Shown: positions 17,383 through 27,106, numbered from the stretch's first letter. The stretch: 64,000 nt of DNA from an uncultured Caulobacterales bacterium (GCA_947503715.1 CANNER010000001.1:930001-994000), one strand, 5' to 3'. Notes: generated from the sequence alone by a model not told the origin. A program made the numbers and translations.

Positions 17383-18063
17383 ATGCCCGAAGTCATTTTC
17401 AACGGCCCAGAAGGCCGTCTCGAAGGCCGCTATCATCCGTCTGATGACCCCCAAGCGCCCTGCGCCCTGATCCTGCCGCCCCATCCCAAAGCCGGCGGCC
17501 ATATGGACCACCGCATTCCTGTGGCGATGTATGAGCAATATAAGCGCCGTGGGTTTTCTGTTCTGCGGTTTAACTTTCGCGGCGTCGGTCGCTCTATGGG
17601 CGTCTATGACAATGGTCAGGGCGAATTGCAGGACGCGGCCTATGCCCTTGATTACATGCAGAGCTTTAACCAGAACGCGCCGTTTAGCTGGGTCTCCGGC
17701 TATAGTTTTGGAGCATGGATCGGGATGCAGCTTTTGATGCGTCGCCCGGAAGTGGCCGGATTTATCTCCATGAGCCTGCCGACCAATACCTATGATTTTG
17801 CGTTTCTCGCGCCCTGCCCGGCTTCTGGCTTGGTGACTTACGGCACGGAAGATCCGATTGTTCCGGCCGATGATGTGGATCGTGTTGTGTCAAAGATTCG
17901 CGTGCAAAAGGGCCATGAAATCCTGACGCACCGTATTGAAGGCGCAGACCATTTCTACACAAACCACCTTGAGGGTGCATTGGAAGTGATCGAGGACTAT
18001 CTCGACGATACGCTCGACCCGCGTTACTCGCCACCGCGCGAGATGAAGTTGTTGGAAGGGTAA
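17383..18063 (+). CDS. alpha/beta hydrolase
   Basis: 226 residues of a compact alpha/beta hydrolase with no signal peptide. The nucleophile elbow is S108 in GYSFG, the acid is in YGTEDPIVP and the histidine in GADHFY; the oxyanion-side stretch LPPHPKAGGHMDH is typical of a conserved alphaproteobacterial group found divergent to iscR/suf. The substrate is unknown. It reads away from iscR, so the 174-bp gap with the IscR box may control both. Its 3' end overlaps anmK tail-to-tail by 40 bp. Confidence 0.9.
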   Translation: MPEVIFNGPEGRLEGRYHPSDDPQAPCALILPPHPKAGGHMDHRIPVAMYEQYKRRGFSVLRFNFRGVGRSMGVYDNGQGELQDAAYALDYMQSFNQNAPFSWVSGYSFGAWIGMQLLMRRPEVAGFISMSLPTNTYDFAFLAPCPASGLVTYGTEDPIVPADDVDRVVSKIRVQKGHEILTHRIEGADHFYTNHLEGALEVIEDYLDDTLDPRYSPPREMKLLEG

Positions 18064-19145
18064 ACAACCCTCCCGCCTGTCATAGGCTTCGGACATCCCG
18101 TCGTTTCCGGAAAACTAATCGGCAGATCCTTTAGCGTTCTCACGGCGAGATAAGCGAAAGCCTGCGCTTCCAGTATATCCCCGTTCCAGCCAACATGTTC
18201 GGCTGTGACGACCTGTCCTGATATATGCATATCCAACATCGCCATGATTGCAGGGTTTTTGCGGCCGCCCCCGCAGACAATCACGGTATCGGCGTTGAAT
18301 ATTTTAAGGTCTCTGGCCACAGCCTGAGCACAGAATGAGGCGAGCGTCGCCGCGCCGTCTTCCAAGCTCATGCCGACCATCTCATCCAGAATATCAAAAT
18401 CGTAACGGTCCGCGCTCCTTGGGATAGGGCGCGTGAAGAAATCTCGCTTAAGCCATTGGTTTACCAGCTTATGATTGACGTCGCCCTTGAATGACAACGT
18501 GCCTTCAGAATCATAATCCCCGGAGCCTTGTTTCTGAACCCAGCTATCCAACGGCCCATTGGCAGGGCCACAATCCGTCGCCCAAGCCAGCTTTCCATCA
18601 ACTATCACGGTCACATTTGCGACGCCCCCGAGATTGAGAACCGCGACCCGCCCTGGAAGTTTCGAATACCTCACAAGCGCTTCATGATAAATCGGAGCCA
18701 AAGGCGCACCCTGTCCACCCGCGGCGACATCCGCTGTCCGGAAATCATAAACCACGGGTAATCCGCGCTTATCCGCCAGAAGCTGACCGCGACCGAGTTG
18801 CAGCGTTTGCCCGCCTTCTCCCCCAACGGGCGGATGATGCAAAATCGTCTGTCCGTGATAGCCGACAATATCAGCGGATAGATCACCGATCGCGGTGATA
18901 TGGGCGCGATCAATCACATCTTCGGCTTGTGCAAAACTATTGGGAGGCGGACCGGAGAATCGCCAGTTCAGTGCATCCTGGGTCGCATCGCGCAAAACCG
19001 TCTTTGCCTCTTCTAAAAATCCGGCCTCCGCCACTGCGCCAAACCCAAAAATATCGATACCATCCGTTTTAATCACGGCCACATCCACGCCGTCCAGCGA
19101 GGTGCCGCTCATCAATCCAAGTGCAGTATAAATCAGTTTCTCCAT
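18024..19145 (-). CDS. anmK: anhydro-N-acetylmuramic acid kinase AnmK
   Basis: 373 residues of the AnmK/ASKHA family. The N-terminal LGLMSGTSLDGVDVAVI is the family signature, and ATDCGPANGPLDSWV and VIVCGGGRKNPAIM are the later nucleotide-binding motifs. AnmK cleaves and phosphorylates 1,6-anhydro-MurNAc to MurNAc-6-phosphate, recycling peptidoglycan released by lytic transglycosylases such as the one at 41111-43180. It is divergent from tyrS, as in many alphaproteobacteria. Confidence 0.96.
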   Translation of the reverse strand: MEKLIYTALGLMSGTSLDGVDVAVIKTDGIDIFGFGAVAEAGFLEEAKTVLRDATQDALNWRFSGPPPNSFAQAEDVIDRAHITAIGDLSADIVGYHGQTILHHPPVGGEGGQTLQLGRGQLLADKRGLPVVYDFRTADVAAGGQGAPLAPIYHEALVRYSKLPGRVAVLNLGGVANVTVIVDGKLAWATDCGPANGPLDSWVQKQGSGDYDSEGTLSFKGDVNHKLVNQWLKRDFFTRPIPRSADRYDFDILDEMVGMSLEDGAATLASFCAQAVARDLKIFNADTVIVCGGGRKNPAIMAMLDMHISGQVVTAEHVGWNGDILEAQAFAYLAVRTLKDLPISFPETTGCPKPMTGGRVVYPSNNFISRGGE

Positions 19146-19192
19146 AAGTTCGGCTTTGACACATTTCCCCTGCCCGTTAGAAGCGCGAAATT

Positions 19193-20464
19193 ATGACCGA
19201 TTATAAATCCACATTTATGCAAACCCTCACCTCGCGCGGGTTCCTCTATCAGTGCACGGATGAGGACGGCTTGGATAAGCTGGCCGCGACTGACAAACTT
19301 GTCGGTTATATCGGGTTTGATTGCACCGCGCCGAGCCTACATGTTGGCTCCCTCGTCCAAATCATGATGTTGCGCCATCTCCAACAATCCGGCGGAACGC
19401 CGATTGTTCTATTGGGCGGTGGCACTACAAAAATCGGCGATCCGTCCGGCAAGGATAAGTCGCGTCAGATGCTGACGCAGCAAAAAATCGATTCGAATAA
19501 GGACGGGATCAAACAAGTCTTTGCGAAGTTCCTCTCCTTTGAGGGGCCGAATGCGGCGATTATGGTCGATAATGATGATTGGCTGAGCGGACTCGGCTAT
19601 CTCGAATTCCTGCGTCTGGTCGGGACGGAATTTACGATCAACCGCATGGTGACGATGGACACTGTGAAACGTCGGTTGGAAAATGAGCAGCCGATGACCT
19701 TCCTCGAGTTCAACTATCCGCTCTTGCAAAGCTATGATTTTGTCGAGCTTTACAAACGCCACGGATGTCGCCTGCAACTGGGCGGGTCAGACCAATGGGG
19801 CAATATTACGACGGGTGTCGACCTGACACGCCGCATGGAAGGTGGCGAGGTTTACGGCTTCACGACACCCCTCATCACGACGGCCTCCGGCGGGAAGATG
19901 GGTAAGACGGCGGATGGTGCCGTCTGGCTGAATGATGATATTTCGCGAGGTAAGGGTTTCGTCAGAAGCCCTTATGAATATTGGCAATTCTGGCGAAATA
20001 CAGAAGACGCGGATGTCGGGAAGTTCCTGCGTCTGTTCACCGATATGTCACTAGAACAAGTTGCTGAACTCGAAGCGTTGGAAGGTGCTGACATTAACAA
20101 AGCCAAGATCGCCTTGGCGAATGCCGCGACGGAACTTCTGCACGGTGCGGCAGCTGCGAAAACATCCGAAGCCACTGCAACGGAAACATTCATCGCGGGC
20201 GGCACAGCCAAAGACCTGCCCTCGGTTGATGTAACACTGGCGGAGTTGAACGAAATGGGAATTCTGACGGCAGCGACGACCGTTGGGCTGGCAGGTTCAA
20301 ATGGTGAAGCGCGGCGTCACATCAAACAGGGTGCATTGAAGCTGAACGATACAAAAGTCGATACGCATGAACGGGTTCTGACTCCCGCTGATATTCTGGA
20401 TGGCGTTGTGAAAATTTCGGTCGGGAAGAAGAAACATGCGCTTCTGAAAGTCGTAGTCGCCTAG
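19193..20464 (+). CDS. tyrS: tyrosyl-tRNA synthetase
   Basis: 423 residues of class Ic TyrRS. The HIGH-like motif is PSLHVGSL, the tyrosine/tRNA pocket includes LGGSDQWGN, the KMSKS equivalent is GGKMGKT, and an S4 RNA-binding domain occupies the C terminus (ARRHIKQGALKLND). It charges tRNA-Tyr in the cytoplasm. The stop overlaps the convergent AsmA-like gene by 4 bp (CTAG). Confidence 0.98.
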   Translation: MTDYKSTFMQTLTSRGFLYQCTDEDGLDKLAATDKLVGYIGFDCTAPSLHVGSLVQIMMLRHLQQSGGTPIVLLGGGTTKIGDPSGKDKSRQMLTQQKIDSNKDGIKQVFAKFLSFEGPNAAIMVDNDDWLSGLGYLEFLRLVGTEFTINRMVTMDTVKRRLENEQPMTFLEFNYPLLQSYDFVELYKRHGCRLQLGGSDQWGNITTGVDLTRRMEGGEVYGFTTPLITTASGGKMGKTADGAVWLNDDISRGKGFVRSPYEYWQFWRNTEDADVGKFLRLFTDMSLEQVAELEALEGADINKAKIALANAATELLHGAAAAKTSEATATETFIAGGTAKDLPSVDVTLAELNEMGILTAATTVGLAGSNGEARRHIKQGALKLNDTKVDTHERVLTPADILDGVVKISVGKKKHALLKVVVA

Positions 20465-23400
20465 TTCTCGCCCTCGTCATCCTCGGGCTTCGGCGCAACG
20501 TCCTCAATTTTTGTCCTCACATCCTCCGGCACATCGTCGCGTTCCGGTTTAAATATACGGCGCAGGAAACCGGGTGTCAGGGCCGAGAGCGGGTTGACCG
20601 CAATCTGGGTTTTCTCGAACGGGCCGCTGACAGTGTAAGTTAGCGCGAATAGGCCGCCATCTTTCTCGCGCACGAAGAGATCGCCCAGCACCGGAATGTC
20701 GCCGAGTATAGAATTCGCCGTATAGGACGGGACAATCGTTCCGTCGAAATCCAGCACGCGCAGGTCCAGATCAATATCACCATCCCCTGTCATTCCAAGT
20801 GCCGGGCCGTAGAGCCGCGCGTCCCGGATAGCGACATCATCCCCCAACAGAGTGAACGGAACTGTAAATCGATCAAATTGCATAGACCCACCGGAGAGTG
20901 TGTCCGCCAGTCCCGTCAGAGATGCCAAGGAGAGGAGTTGAGCCAGAGCGGGGGCTTCGATTAGACGGAAGTCTTTGACCTTCATTTCCCCGATATAGGC
21001 GCCCTCCTCACCTGCGGGCGGCAATTCCATAGTTATGCTCAACGTGCCGCCCTCAGTATTGGACAATCCGAGAAAGGCCGAGAGCGCATCTGAGGCGTCG
21101 GGAATAGAAATGACAGCTTGTCGATTGGAACTTTCTAAAGTCGTCATGTCCAGAGAGAGCGGCCCCTCATCCCGCGTGCCGGTCAGGCGTGCCGCCTCAA
21201 TCACCTTTCCTGTATGCGAGAATGCAAATTCGGCAGCGGACAAACTGTATTCCTGATCCAGGACGAGCCGTTCAAGTTTTGCGGAGATATTCAGCGGAAC
21301 ATCCAATCCGCTCTGACGCGTTTGAAAAGCCTCTTCCGTCCACGGACTCACGTCCAAAAACGCGCCCTCAAGCGCAACATCCAATTTTCCACTCTGCGTG
21401 TTCACGCGCAACTGACCGTCGACCAAGCTATCAATACGAAGCGATTTTAGATCAAGGCTGTTAAGTTTAAAATTCGTCGCAATAGAGGCATCCCCGCGCA
21501 TCGATATGCCTTCCCCTTCGAGACTGACATCGTTGAAATCATAGCCCGTTTCGACATCGCGGGTCAGGGTGCCAGACAGTTGCGCCGCCTCGCCCTCGGG
21601 TTTCATCCAGACCTTTTCTGCAGAAAGCGCAGCATTTGTCAGATTGGCCTCCAGGCGCGCCTGTGCGACATCCATGCCCCGTCCCGTTGCATTGACCGTG
21701 ACATCCGCAACGCCGTCAAACCAACCGCGTGAGGCAATACCGAGACCGTCCAAGACGTCCGCATTAATCTGGCCTGAAATTGAATATTGTGTCGGCGGCG
21801 GATTATCGCCGAATGTTTCCTGCCACTGCATGTCGGCGCGCCACGGTCCAACATCAATCGGTCCAGACAGGAGCATGCGGGCGCGGTTGACATCCATGGC
21901 AATGTTACCATTTTCGATATCGTATCGCCCAAAGGTGAAGGGCGCTTTCACATCCTCAAACTCGCCCTGAATCTCATAGCTGATCCGCTCGCGTGGAAAG
22001 AATTCCAGAAGCGGGCGAATGATTTTCATCTCGACTTCCCCGGTTCCGGCAATGTCATTTGGGTCGATCCCGTAACGGGTCGCCAATTCGAATGGTGGAT
22101 TATTGAGGACCTGCAACATATCCTGCGCATTACCTCGGCCTCGGCCCGTAATGATAAGATCACCGCCTTTTGGACGCAAAACGGGAATTTCTATCCGCGC
22201 GGAGCCTGCAATGAGGTTTTCAACGCGCCCTCCCTGTGTGTCCATGGAAAGACTGTTGCCATTTATAGTTCCCGTGCCCGTCACTCCGAAAATGGGCGGC
22301 ATGGTCTCCATATATCGGACGTCCGCATTGGCGACTCCAAATGCGATCTGCACCCGTTCAGATGTCAGGACGGGGTCCGCGAAAAAGTCTCCATCAAGGT
22401 TCAGGTTAATATCCAAATCGTTGATTTGACCCTCTATAACAGCCCGCTCAAACCATCGTCGCGCGCCGCCAACAGCATTCACAGGCCAGAGCGCGACAAA
22501 TTCCTGTATCCCAATTTCACCCGTCATCTCTGCATTTAAAGCTAAAGCCGCCGGCTTATTTGTATCCGTGAGTTGAAAAAGGGTCTCGAAATCAAAGCGC
22601 GCATCAAACATGTCCAAACGACCCCGTTCAATATCGAGTGTCCGACTATCCGCATCCGCTTCACCTTTCAGATCCAAGCGATCGATTTTTATATCCTTCG
22701 AGAAAGTAGGCGCGGCTTGCATGTTGATATTACGCATTGAGAGCTCAAAAACGGGCGAACTGTTAATATCGCCATCATTAAGATTGCCGAGTTCTGTAAA
22801 GAACCCGGTCGCGTCAAAGGATAACGACTTGGATCGTAAATTCAGGGCTTCAATCGTCATGCGATCTTTGCCGGGCTCAAGATTCGATTTGAACCGGAAA
22901 TCCTGCAATGTCAGATTTTGCGGCACGTCATTTCGAAGGACTCGGAATTGGCCCGCACCTATATCGAGATCGAGAGACGCACTGCGTAAATTTTCTGTGC
23001 GGGAGAAATCAATCTCGCCTTTCAAATCGACAGGCGCCTCCAAGCCACGGAATTCCCAAAAGCGTCCTTGTATGGGCGCGATTTGATCCGGACGGGCCTG
23101 AAGGATTTCAAACTTTGTTCGGATTTCGGAAAGCTCGACATCTGTCACTCCACCGATGGAAAAGATTGCCGGCTTACTGTCCTGCGCGACCTCCCCAGCA
23201 GCCGTGTAAACAACGGCCCCATCGGATGAGAATGAGGTGGCCAAACGGTCCAATCGCGCAACAATATCAATGTCCGAAATGGCGTTCTGATAATGCAGCG
23301 TCACATCCGAAAGGCTAATTGTTTCGAGCGCGCCAATATCCATCTTACGCCCCAGTGCCGTCTGCCCCGTATTTTTATAAACGGGGCCAAGCCGTCCGAC

Positions 23401-23922
23401 ATTTTCGGGCGGACCGAGACCAATCGTAATCTCCCCTTCCGCATCTTCGACGTAACTCACAATGCCACCGCGAATGTCTGCACTGACGAGTTTCGGGCGA
23501 AGAATGGCACTGGCATCACTCTTCAACGTTGCCCGTAACAATTCGAAACTTTCAAGCACATCACCATTCGTGTCCAGAACCGACACATCCTCGGCCGTCA
23601 TAACAAAGGCATCCCGCGCGGGGAGCCAAGCGACATCAAGGCGGCCAAAATCTGCGCTCTTTCCGTTGAACACCTCAGCAAACCAAATTTGCAAATTAGG
23701 TTGTAGGAAGGAGACATCCGTCGTCTGGCGGTCCAATGCAGAGGCTAGGAAAAAACTGAGAGCGATCCCCAATCCAAGGACAATCGCCGTCAATTCCCCG
23801 CCCAATCTGTAGAGACGATAGCAAATACGCGCTATGACGCGACGGAATTTGGACCCGCCGGGCGAGGCCCAGAGGGCTCGCAAACCCTTTGATTCGGGCT
23901 TTATGTCATCAGAGACTGTCAT
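20461..23922 (-). CDS. AsmA/YhdP-like large membrane-anchored protein
   Basis: 1153 residues: a short cytoplasmic N terminus, one membrane helix at about 40-62 (LTAIVLGLGIALSFFLASALD), then about 1,050 residues of repetitive beta-rich periplasmic sequence ending in an AsmA-like C-terminal domain (MQFDRFTVPFTLLGDDVAIRDARLYGPALGMTGDG split over two strands) and an acidic tail. This matches the DUF3971/AsmA-like group that includes E. coli YhdP. AsmA-clan proteins are thought to bridge the two membranes and carry phospholipids. It is divergent from bcp. Confidence 0.88.
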   Translation of the reverse strand: MTVSDDIKPESKGLRALWASPGGSKFRRVIARICYRLYRLGGELTAIVLGLGIALSFFLASALDRQTTDVSFLQPNLQIWFAEVFNGKSADFGRLDVAWLPARDAFVMTAEDVSVLDTNGDVLESFELLRATLKSDASAILRPKLVSADIRGGIVSYVEDAEGEITIGLGPPENVGRLGPVYKNTGQTALGRKMDIGALETISLSDVTLHYQNAISDIDIVARLDRLATSFSSDGAVVYTAAGEVAQDSKPAIFSIGGVTDVELSEIRTKFEILQARPDQIAPIQGRFWEFRGLEAPVDLKGEIDFSRTENLRSASLDLDIGAGQFRVLRNDVPQNLTLQDFRFKSNLEPGKDRMTIEALNLRSKSLSFDATGFFTELGNLNDGDINSSPVFELSMRNINMQAAPTFSKDIKIDRLDLKGEADADSRTLDIERGRLDMFDARFDFETLFQLTDTNKPAALALNAEMTGEIGIQEFVALWPVNAVGGARRWFERAVIEGQINDLDINLNLDGDFFADPVLTSERVQIAFGVANADVRYMETMPPIFGVTGTGTINGNSLSMDTQGGRVENLIAGSARIEIPVLRPKGGDLIITGRGRGNAQDMLQVLNNPPFELATRYGIDPNDIAGTGEVEMKIIRPLLEFFPRERISYEIQGEFEDVKAPFTFGRYDIENGNIAMDVNRARMLLSGPIDVGPWRADMQWQETFGDNPPPTQYSISGQINADVLDGLGIASRGWFDGVADVTVNATGRGMDVAQARLEANLTNAALSAEKVWMKPEGEAAQLSGTLTRDVETGYDFNDVSLEGEGISMRGDASIATNFKLNSLDLKSLRIDSLVDGQLRVNTQSGKLDVALEGAFLDVSPWTEEAFQTRQSGLDVPLNISAKLERLVLDQEYSLSAAEFAFSHTGKVIEAARLTGTRDEGPLSLDMTTLESSNRQAVISIPDASDALSAFLGLSNTEGGTLSITMELPPAGEEGAYIGEMKVKDFRLIEAPALAQLLSLASLTGLADTLSGGSMQFDRFTVPFTLLGDDVAIRDARLYGPALGMTGDGDIDLDLRVLDFDGTIVPSYTANSILGDIPVLGDLFVREKDGGLFALTYTVSGPFEKTQIAVNPLSALTPGFLRRIFKPERDDVPEDVRTKIEDVAPKPEDDEGEN

Positions 23923-23995
23923 ATTCCCGTCCCGACTATAGGCATGGCCCGTATAAATCCATAAATGCTGCCATTAACAAGTAGAGAGAGAAGAT

Positions 23996-24469
23996 ATGAC
24001 ACAGCCAGCCATAGGTGATACAGCCCCCGATTTCACAATGCCCCGCGACGGCGGCGAGACCGTCAGCTTGTCCGACTTCACAGGGAAATATCTCGTTTTG
24101 TATTTTTACCCAAAGGACAACACGCCCGGCTGCACGACGGAAGGTAAAGAATTCACAGCGCATAAATCCGACTTTGCTGCACTGAATGCCGAGATCGTCG
24201 GTGTCTCCCGCGATTCTGTGAAAAAGCATGACAATTTTATCGCAAAGCAAGAACTCAACATCATTCTTGGCGCGGACCTCGAAGGTAAAGTGACTGAGGA
24301 TTACGGCGTCTGGGTCGAGAAGAGCATGTATGGCAAGACTTATATGGGCATCCAGCGCGCGACCTTCCTGATCGGTCCGGATGGTAAAATTGCGCATATA
24401 TGGCCAAAGGTGCGTGTAAAAGGTCATGTTGCCGAAGTGTTGGAAACGCTGACGGCACACGCCGCATAA
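23996..24469 (+). CDS. bcp: thioredoxin-dependent peroxiredoxin, Bcp/PrxQ family
   Basis: 157 residues of a thioredoxin-fold peroxidase that reduces H2O2 and organic peroxides. The peroxidatic cysteine is C46 in KDNTPGCTTEG, with the conserved FYPKD before it and later R residues (QRATFLI). The resolving cysteine five residues on, present in E. coli Bcp, is replaced here (CTTEGK) and no other cysteine exists in the protein, so it must work as a 1-Cys enzyme. A good AGAGAG ribosome site precedes the ATG. The DUF455 gene follows after 3 bp. Confidence 0.94.
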   Translation: MTQPAIGDTAPDFTMPRDGGETVSLSDFTGKYLVLYFYPKDNTPGCTTEGKEFTAHKSDFAALNAEIVGVSRDSVKKHDNFIAKQELNIILGADLEGKVTEDYGVWVEKSMYGKTYMGIQRATFLIGPDGKIAHIWPKVRVKGHVAEVLETLTAHAA

Positions 24470-24472
24470 GCG

Positions 24473-25285
24473 ATGCCTGCTCTCTCCCTCGCCCGTGATA
24501 TCCTTCTGACGGCTGATCCGAGGGAGAAAGCCGCCGCTGCCCGACATATGCGGGCGGAATGGAGGGCGCATGTAGATATTGGCGCACCGATCGCAGACCT
24601 GCCAGTTCAACCCGCACGTCCTGCCAAGCCTGAGCTCGTCCCGCCCATGCAGGTGCCGCGTCGGCGATTGGGATCACCGGAAGGTCGAGGTGCCCTCCTC
24701 CATGCTGTTGCACATATCGAGCTAAACGCGATTGATCTGGCTGCGGATATGATTGCGCGGTTCGCACTCCATTCGGATATTGCAGATGAAGACCGCGCCT
24801 CATTTATCGATGATTGGTCCTCTGTCTGTGATGACGAAGCACGACATTTCATTATGCTCGCAGATCGTCTGGACCAACTCGGCCTCGCCTATGGTGATTA
24901 CCCTGCGCATAACGGCTTATGGGAAGCGGCACAGTCAACGCGAGATAATTTTGCCGCCCGTGTCGCGATTGCGCCGCTCGTGTTGGAAGCACGCGGACTG
25001 GACGTCACGCCGGGCATGATCAAACGCTTGATAAGTGTCGGCGATACCGAAAGCGCGCGCTTGCTCCAAATCATATATGATGAGGAAATCGGCCACGTCG
25101 CAACGGGTGCGAGATGGTTTCAATATTTAGCCAAAACACACGCGCAACACCCCGAATCGTGGTTCCACACGCTGGTCCGGGAGCACTTCCGCGGACAGGT
25201 AAAATCACCTTTTAATGAAAAGGCTAGAACGCTGGCGGGCCTCTCGACCGCCTATTATATGCCATTAGCGGCCAAAACACTGTAA
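24473..25285 (+). CDS. DUF455 ferritin-like protein
   Basis: 270 residues. The sequence carries ferritin-like metal-ligand patterns: HIELNAIDLA, DDEARHF and YDEEIGHVATG, spaced as in four-helix carboxylate-bridged diiron proteins. The family is known as DUF455 and has no firm function; pairing with bcp, three bases upstream, is common in alphaproteobacteria and hints at oxidative stress or iron handling (inference). The soluble domain begins after a Pro-rich linker at about 40-60. No signal peptide. Confidence 0.88.
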   Translation: MPALSLARDILLTADPREKAAAARHMRAEWRAHVDIGAPIADLPVQPARPAKPELVPPMQVPRRRLGSPEGRGALLHAVAHIELNAIDLAADMIARFALHSDIADEDRASFIDDWSSVCDDEARHFIMLADRLDQLGLAYGDYPAHNGLWEAAQSTRDNFAARVAIAPLVLEARGLDVTPGMIKRLISVGDTESARLLQIIYDEEIGHVATGARWFQYLAKTHAQHPESWFHTLVREHFRGQVKSPFNEKARTLAGLSTAYYMPLAAKTL

Positions 25286-25318
25286 ATAATGCGTTAATTT
25301 AGCGTGGTGGCTGATAAA

Positions 25319-25334
25319 TTAAGATTAATTTAAC
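25319..25334 (+). promoter_or_regulatory. CtrA-type binding site upstream of the M23-bactofilin operon
   Basis: TTAAGATTAATTTAAC is a perfect instance of the CtrA full site TTAA-N7-TTAAC, the recognition sequence of the alphaproteobacterial cell-cycle regulator CtrA. It lies 83 bp upstream of the peptidase ATG in an A+T-rich 131-bp gap, a sensible distance for promoter control. Recognition is by eye; in A+T-rich DNA a chance match is possible but the position is right. Confidence 0.65.
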
Positions 25335-25416
25335 TGTAAAGGCACCCAATCACCCTTGAACACGATGATGTGACTATGATTAATAGGCGTGGGGACGAGA
25401 ACATGACCGGGGATTT

Positions 25417-26625
25417 ATGCTAAACGACGTTATTGGTGACGTGCGCTCAAACATTTTGCGCCACTTCCCCGAACGCCAGATTTACCTCCGCTCCGGCGGT
25501 GAAGTAAAATATTACGTCCTGACGACGAAGCTGCAGCTCGCCGTGGTCTCGGCCATTTCCGTAATGGCCCTGTGGTGCCTTTTCACCATGATCAACATGC
25601 TGGTCGGTAATAACCCGTTGCGGTCCTCCGCACAGGAAGTCCGCCATGTTAAAGCTCAATATGAACGCCTGCTTGCCGACTCCAAAGCCAAAGAAGATAA
25701 TACGAAACTCATGCTCGCCGAACAGCGCGCCAGTTTCGAAGCGATGGCGCGCACGCTGGAAGAAAAACATCAAACCCTTTCGCAAATCATGGGCTCTACA
25801 TCGGCCATGCCAATTACAAGTGCAGGGCAGATCGACTATGCGTCCAACCGTGTCTTGATGGCCCCGACGGCGCGTGACACCGCCCCGCGTGAAGCGCGAA
25901 GTGATGTAATCAAGACGGCCTCCCTCGCCACGGGTTTGGATATTGACAGTTCCCTGAACATGTTGGGCCAGACTCAGGATCAGTTCCTACTCACGGCTGA
26001 GGAGGAAACACTCGATAGAATTGAACGCAATCGCGCCCTCATCCTTTCAACCGAGATGGACATTGAGACCGTTTTAGCGGAATCACCTTATGGAAAAGGC
26101 GGTCCTTATGTCCCGCTTGAAATGGTTACGAATACGGACACGGGTTTTGTGTCGCGCGTGAGTGCCATCCAAGCCCGTGTTGCCGAAGTCGACGCTTTGG
26201 ACAGCGCCGTCAAATCCCTTCCGATGGGACATCCTGTTGGCGTTGAAACCTATCAAACTTCGACATTCGGTGTGCGCTCAGACCCCTTCACAAAGCGGCC
26301 TACATTTCATCACGGGTTGGATTTTGGCGGACAACGGCTCACGCCGATTGTCGCAACAGGTGGTGGGATTGTTACCTATGTCGGACGGCGCGGTGCCTAT
26401 GGCCGCGTTGTCGAAATTGATCACGGGCACGGGTTTAAGACACGTTATGCCCATCTGCATAAGACATTTGTCAAACGTGGCCAAACTGTTGAAGAAGGCT
26501 TTGAAATCGGCGGCATGGGAAACACGGGACGAAGTACGGCAACACATCTCCATTACGAAGTTCATTTCCAGGGTCGCGCCTATGACCCCAGCAAATTCTT
26601 GAAAGCAGGACTTTATGTTCAATAA
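25417..26625 (+). CDS. membrane-anchored M23 (LytM) peptidase
   Basis: 402 residues. A cytoplasmic N terminus is followed by one membrane helix at about 40-62, a periplasmic coiled coil at about 75-125, a low-conservation linker, and a C-terminal LytM/M23 domain from about 280. Zinc ligands are present: HHGLD (HxxxD) and HLHYEVHF (HxH). It should cut peptidoglycan cross-bridges or act in morphogenesis. The downstream bactofilin gene overlaps it by 11 bp; such bactofilin-M23 pairs are known to shape stalks, helices and other cell forms. The CtrA-type site at 25319 suggests cell-cycle timing. Confidence 0.95.
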   Translation: MLNDVIGDVRSNILRHFPERQIYLRSGGEVKYYVLTTKLQLAVVSAISVMALWCLFTMINMLVGNNPLRSSAQEVRHVKAQYERLLADSKAKEDNTKLMLAEQRASFEAMARTLEEKHQTLSQIMGSTSAMPITSAGQIDYASNRVLMAPTARDTAPREARSDVIKTASLATGLDIDSSLNMLGQTQDQFLLTAEEETLDRIERNRALILSTEMDIETVLAESPYGKGGPYVPLEMVTNTDTGFVSRVSAIQARVAEVDALDSAVKSLPMGHPVGVETYQTSTFGVRSDPFTKRPTFHHGLDFGGQRLTPIVATGGGIVTYVGRRGAYGRVVEIDHGHGFKTRYAHLHKTFVKRGQTVEEGFEIGGMGNTGRSTATHLHYEVHFQGRAYDPSKFLKAGLYVQ

Positions 26626-27055
26626 AACCAACGGACCGGCCCAATCTTCCGGTGCAGCTAAACCGAAAGCGACACCCATGGCCTCTCCCACAAAATCCAG
26701 CTCTGCTGCAGGTATCCCATCCATTCTAGGACGGGACATCGTTATTACTGGCGACATCAAAACCGATGGAGACGTACAGATTGACGGGCGCCTCGACGGC
26801 AATGTCCATGCCGGCAATATCACGATTGGTGAGCAAGGTGCCGTGAACGGAAAAATCATCGCAAAAAACTGTCATATCCGCGGTAAAGTCACGGGAAAAG
26901 TTGATGCCAATGTGGTTGAGCTCGCAGAAACAGCGAATGTTCAAGCCGATCTCGTGCAGGATCAGTTGATGATCGCCAATGGCGCCTTCTTTGATGGGAA
27001 ATGTGCACGCAAATCGGCGTCTCCGACTCCGATTAAAGCGGCGAAATCTGCTTAG
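26615..27055 (+). CDS. bactofilin cytoskeletal protein
   Basis: 146 residues. A Pro/Ser/Lys-rich N-terminal 30 residues precede the bactofilin beta-helix core (ILGRDIVITGDIKTDGDVQ, then DGRLDGNVHAGNITIGE), with the short Gly/Val repeats expected of the DUF583 fold, and a basic C-terminal tail. Bactofilins polymerise without nucleotide and recruit wall enzymes to places on the membrane. Its start lies inside the M23 peptidase gene, so the two are probably translated together. A strong terminator follows. Confidence 0.96.
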   Translation: MFNKTNGPAQSSGAAKPKATPMASPTKSSSAAGIPSILGRDIVITGDIKTDGDVQIDGRLDGNVHAGNITIGEQGAVNGKIIAKNCHIRGKVTGKVDANVVELAETANVQADLVQDQLMIANGAFFDGKCARKSASPTPIKAAKSA

Positions 27056-27078
27056 TTCTGACAATAAATGACCGGAAT

Positions 27079-27106
27079 AACCCGCCCCTTGAGGCGGGTT
27101 TTTTTT
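27079..27106 (+). terminator. intrinsic terminator after the bactofilin gene
   Basis: AACCCGCC (27079-27086) and GGCGGGTT (27093-27100) form an 8-bp stem with a 6-base loop, followed by an unbroken T-run to 27106. It begins 24 bp after the bactofilin stop and closes the M23-bactofilin transcript. Confidence 0.92.
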
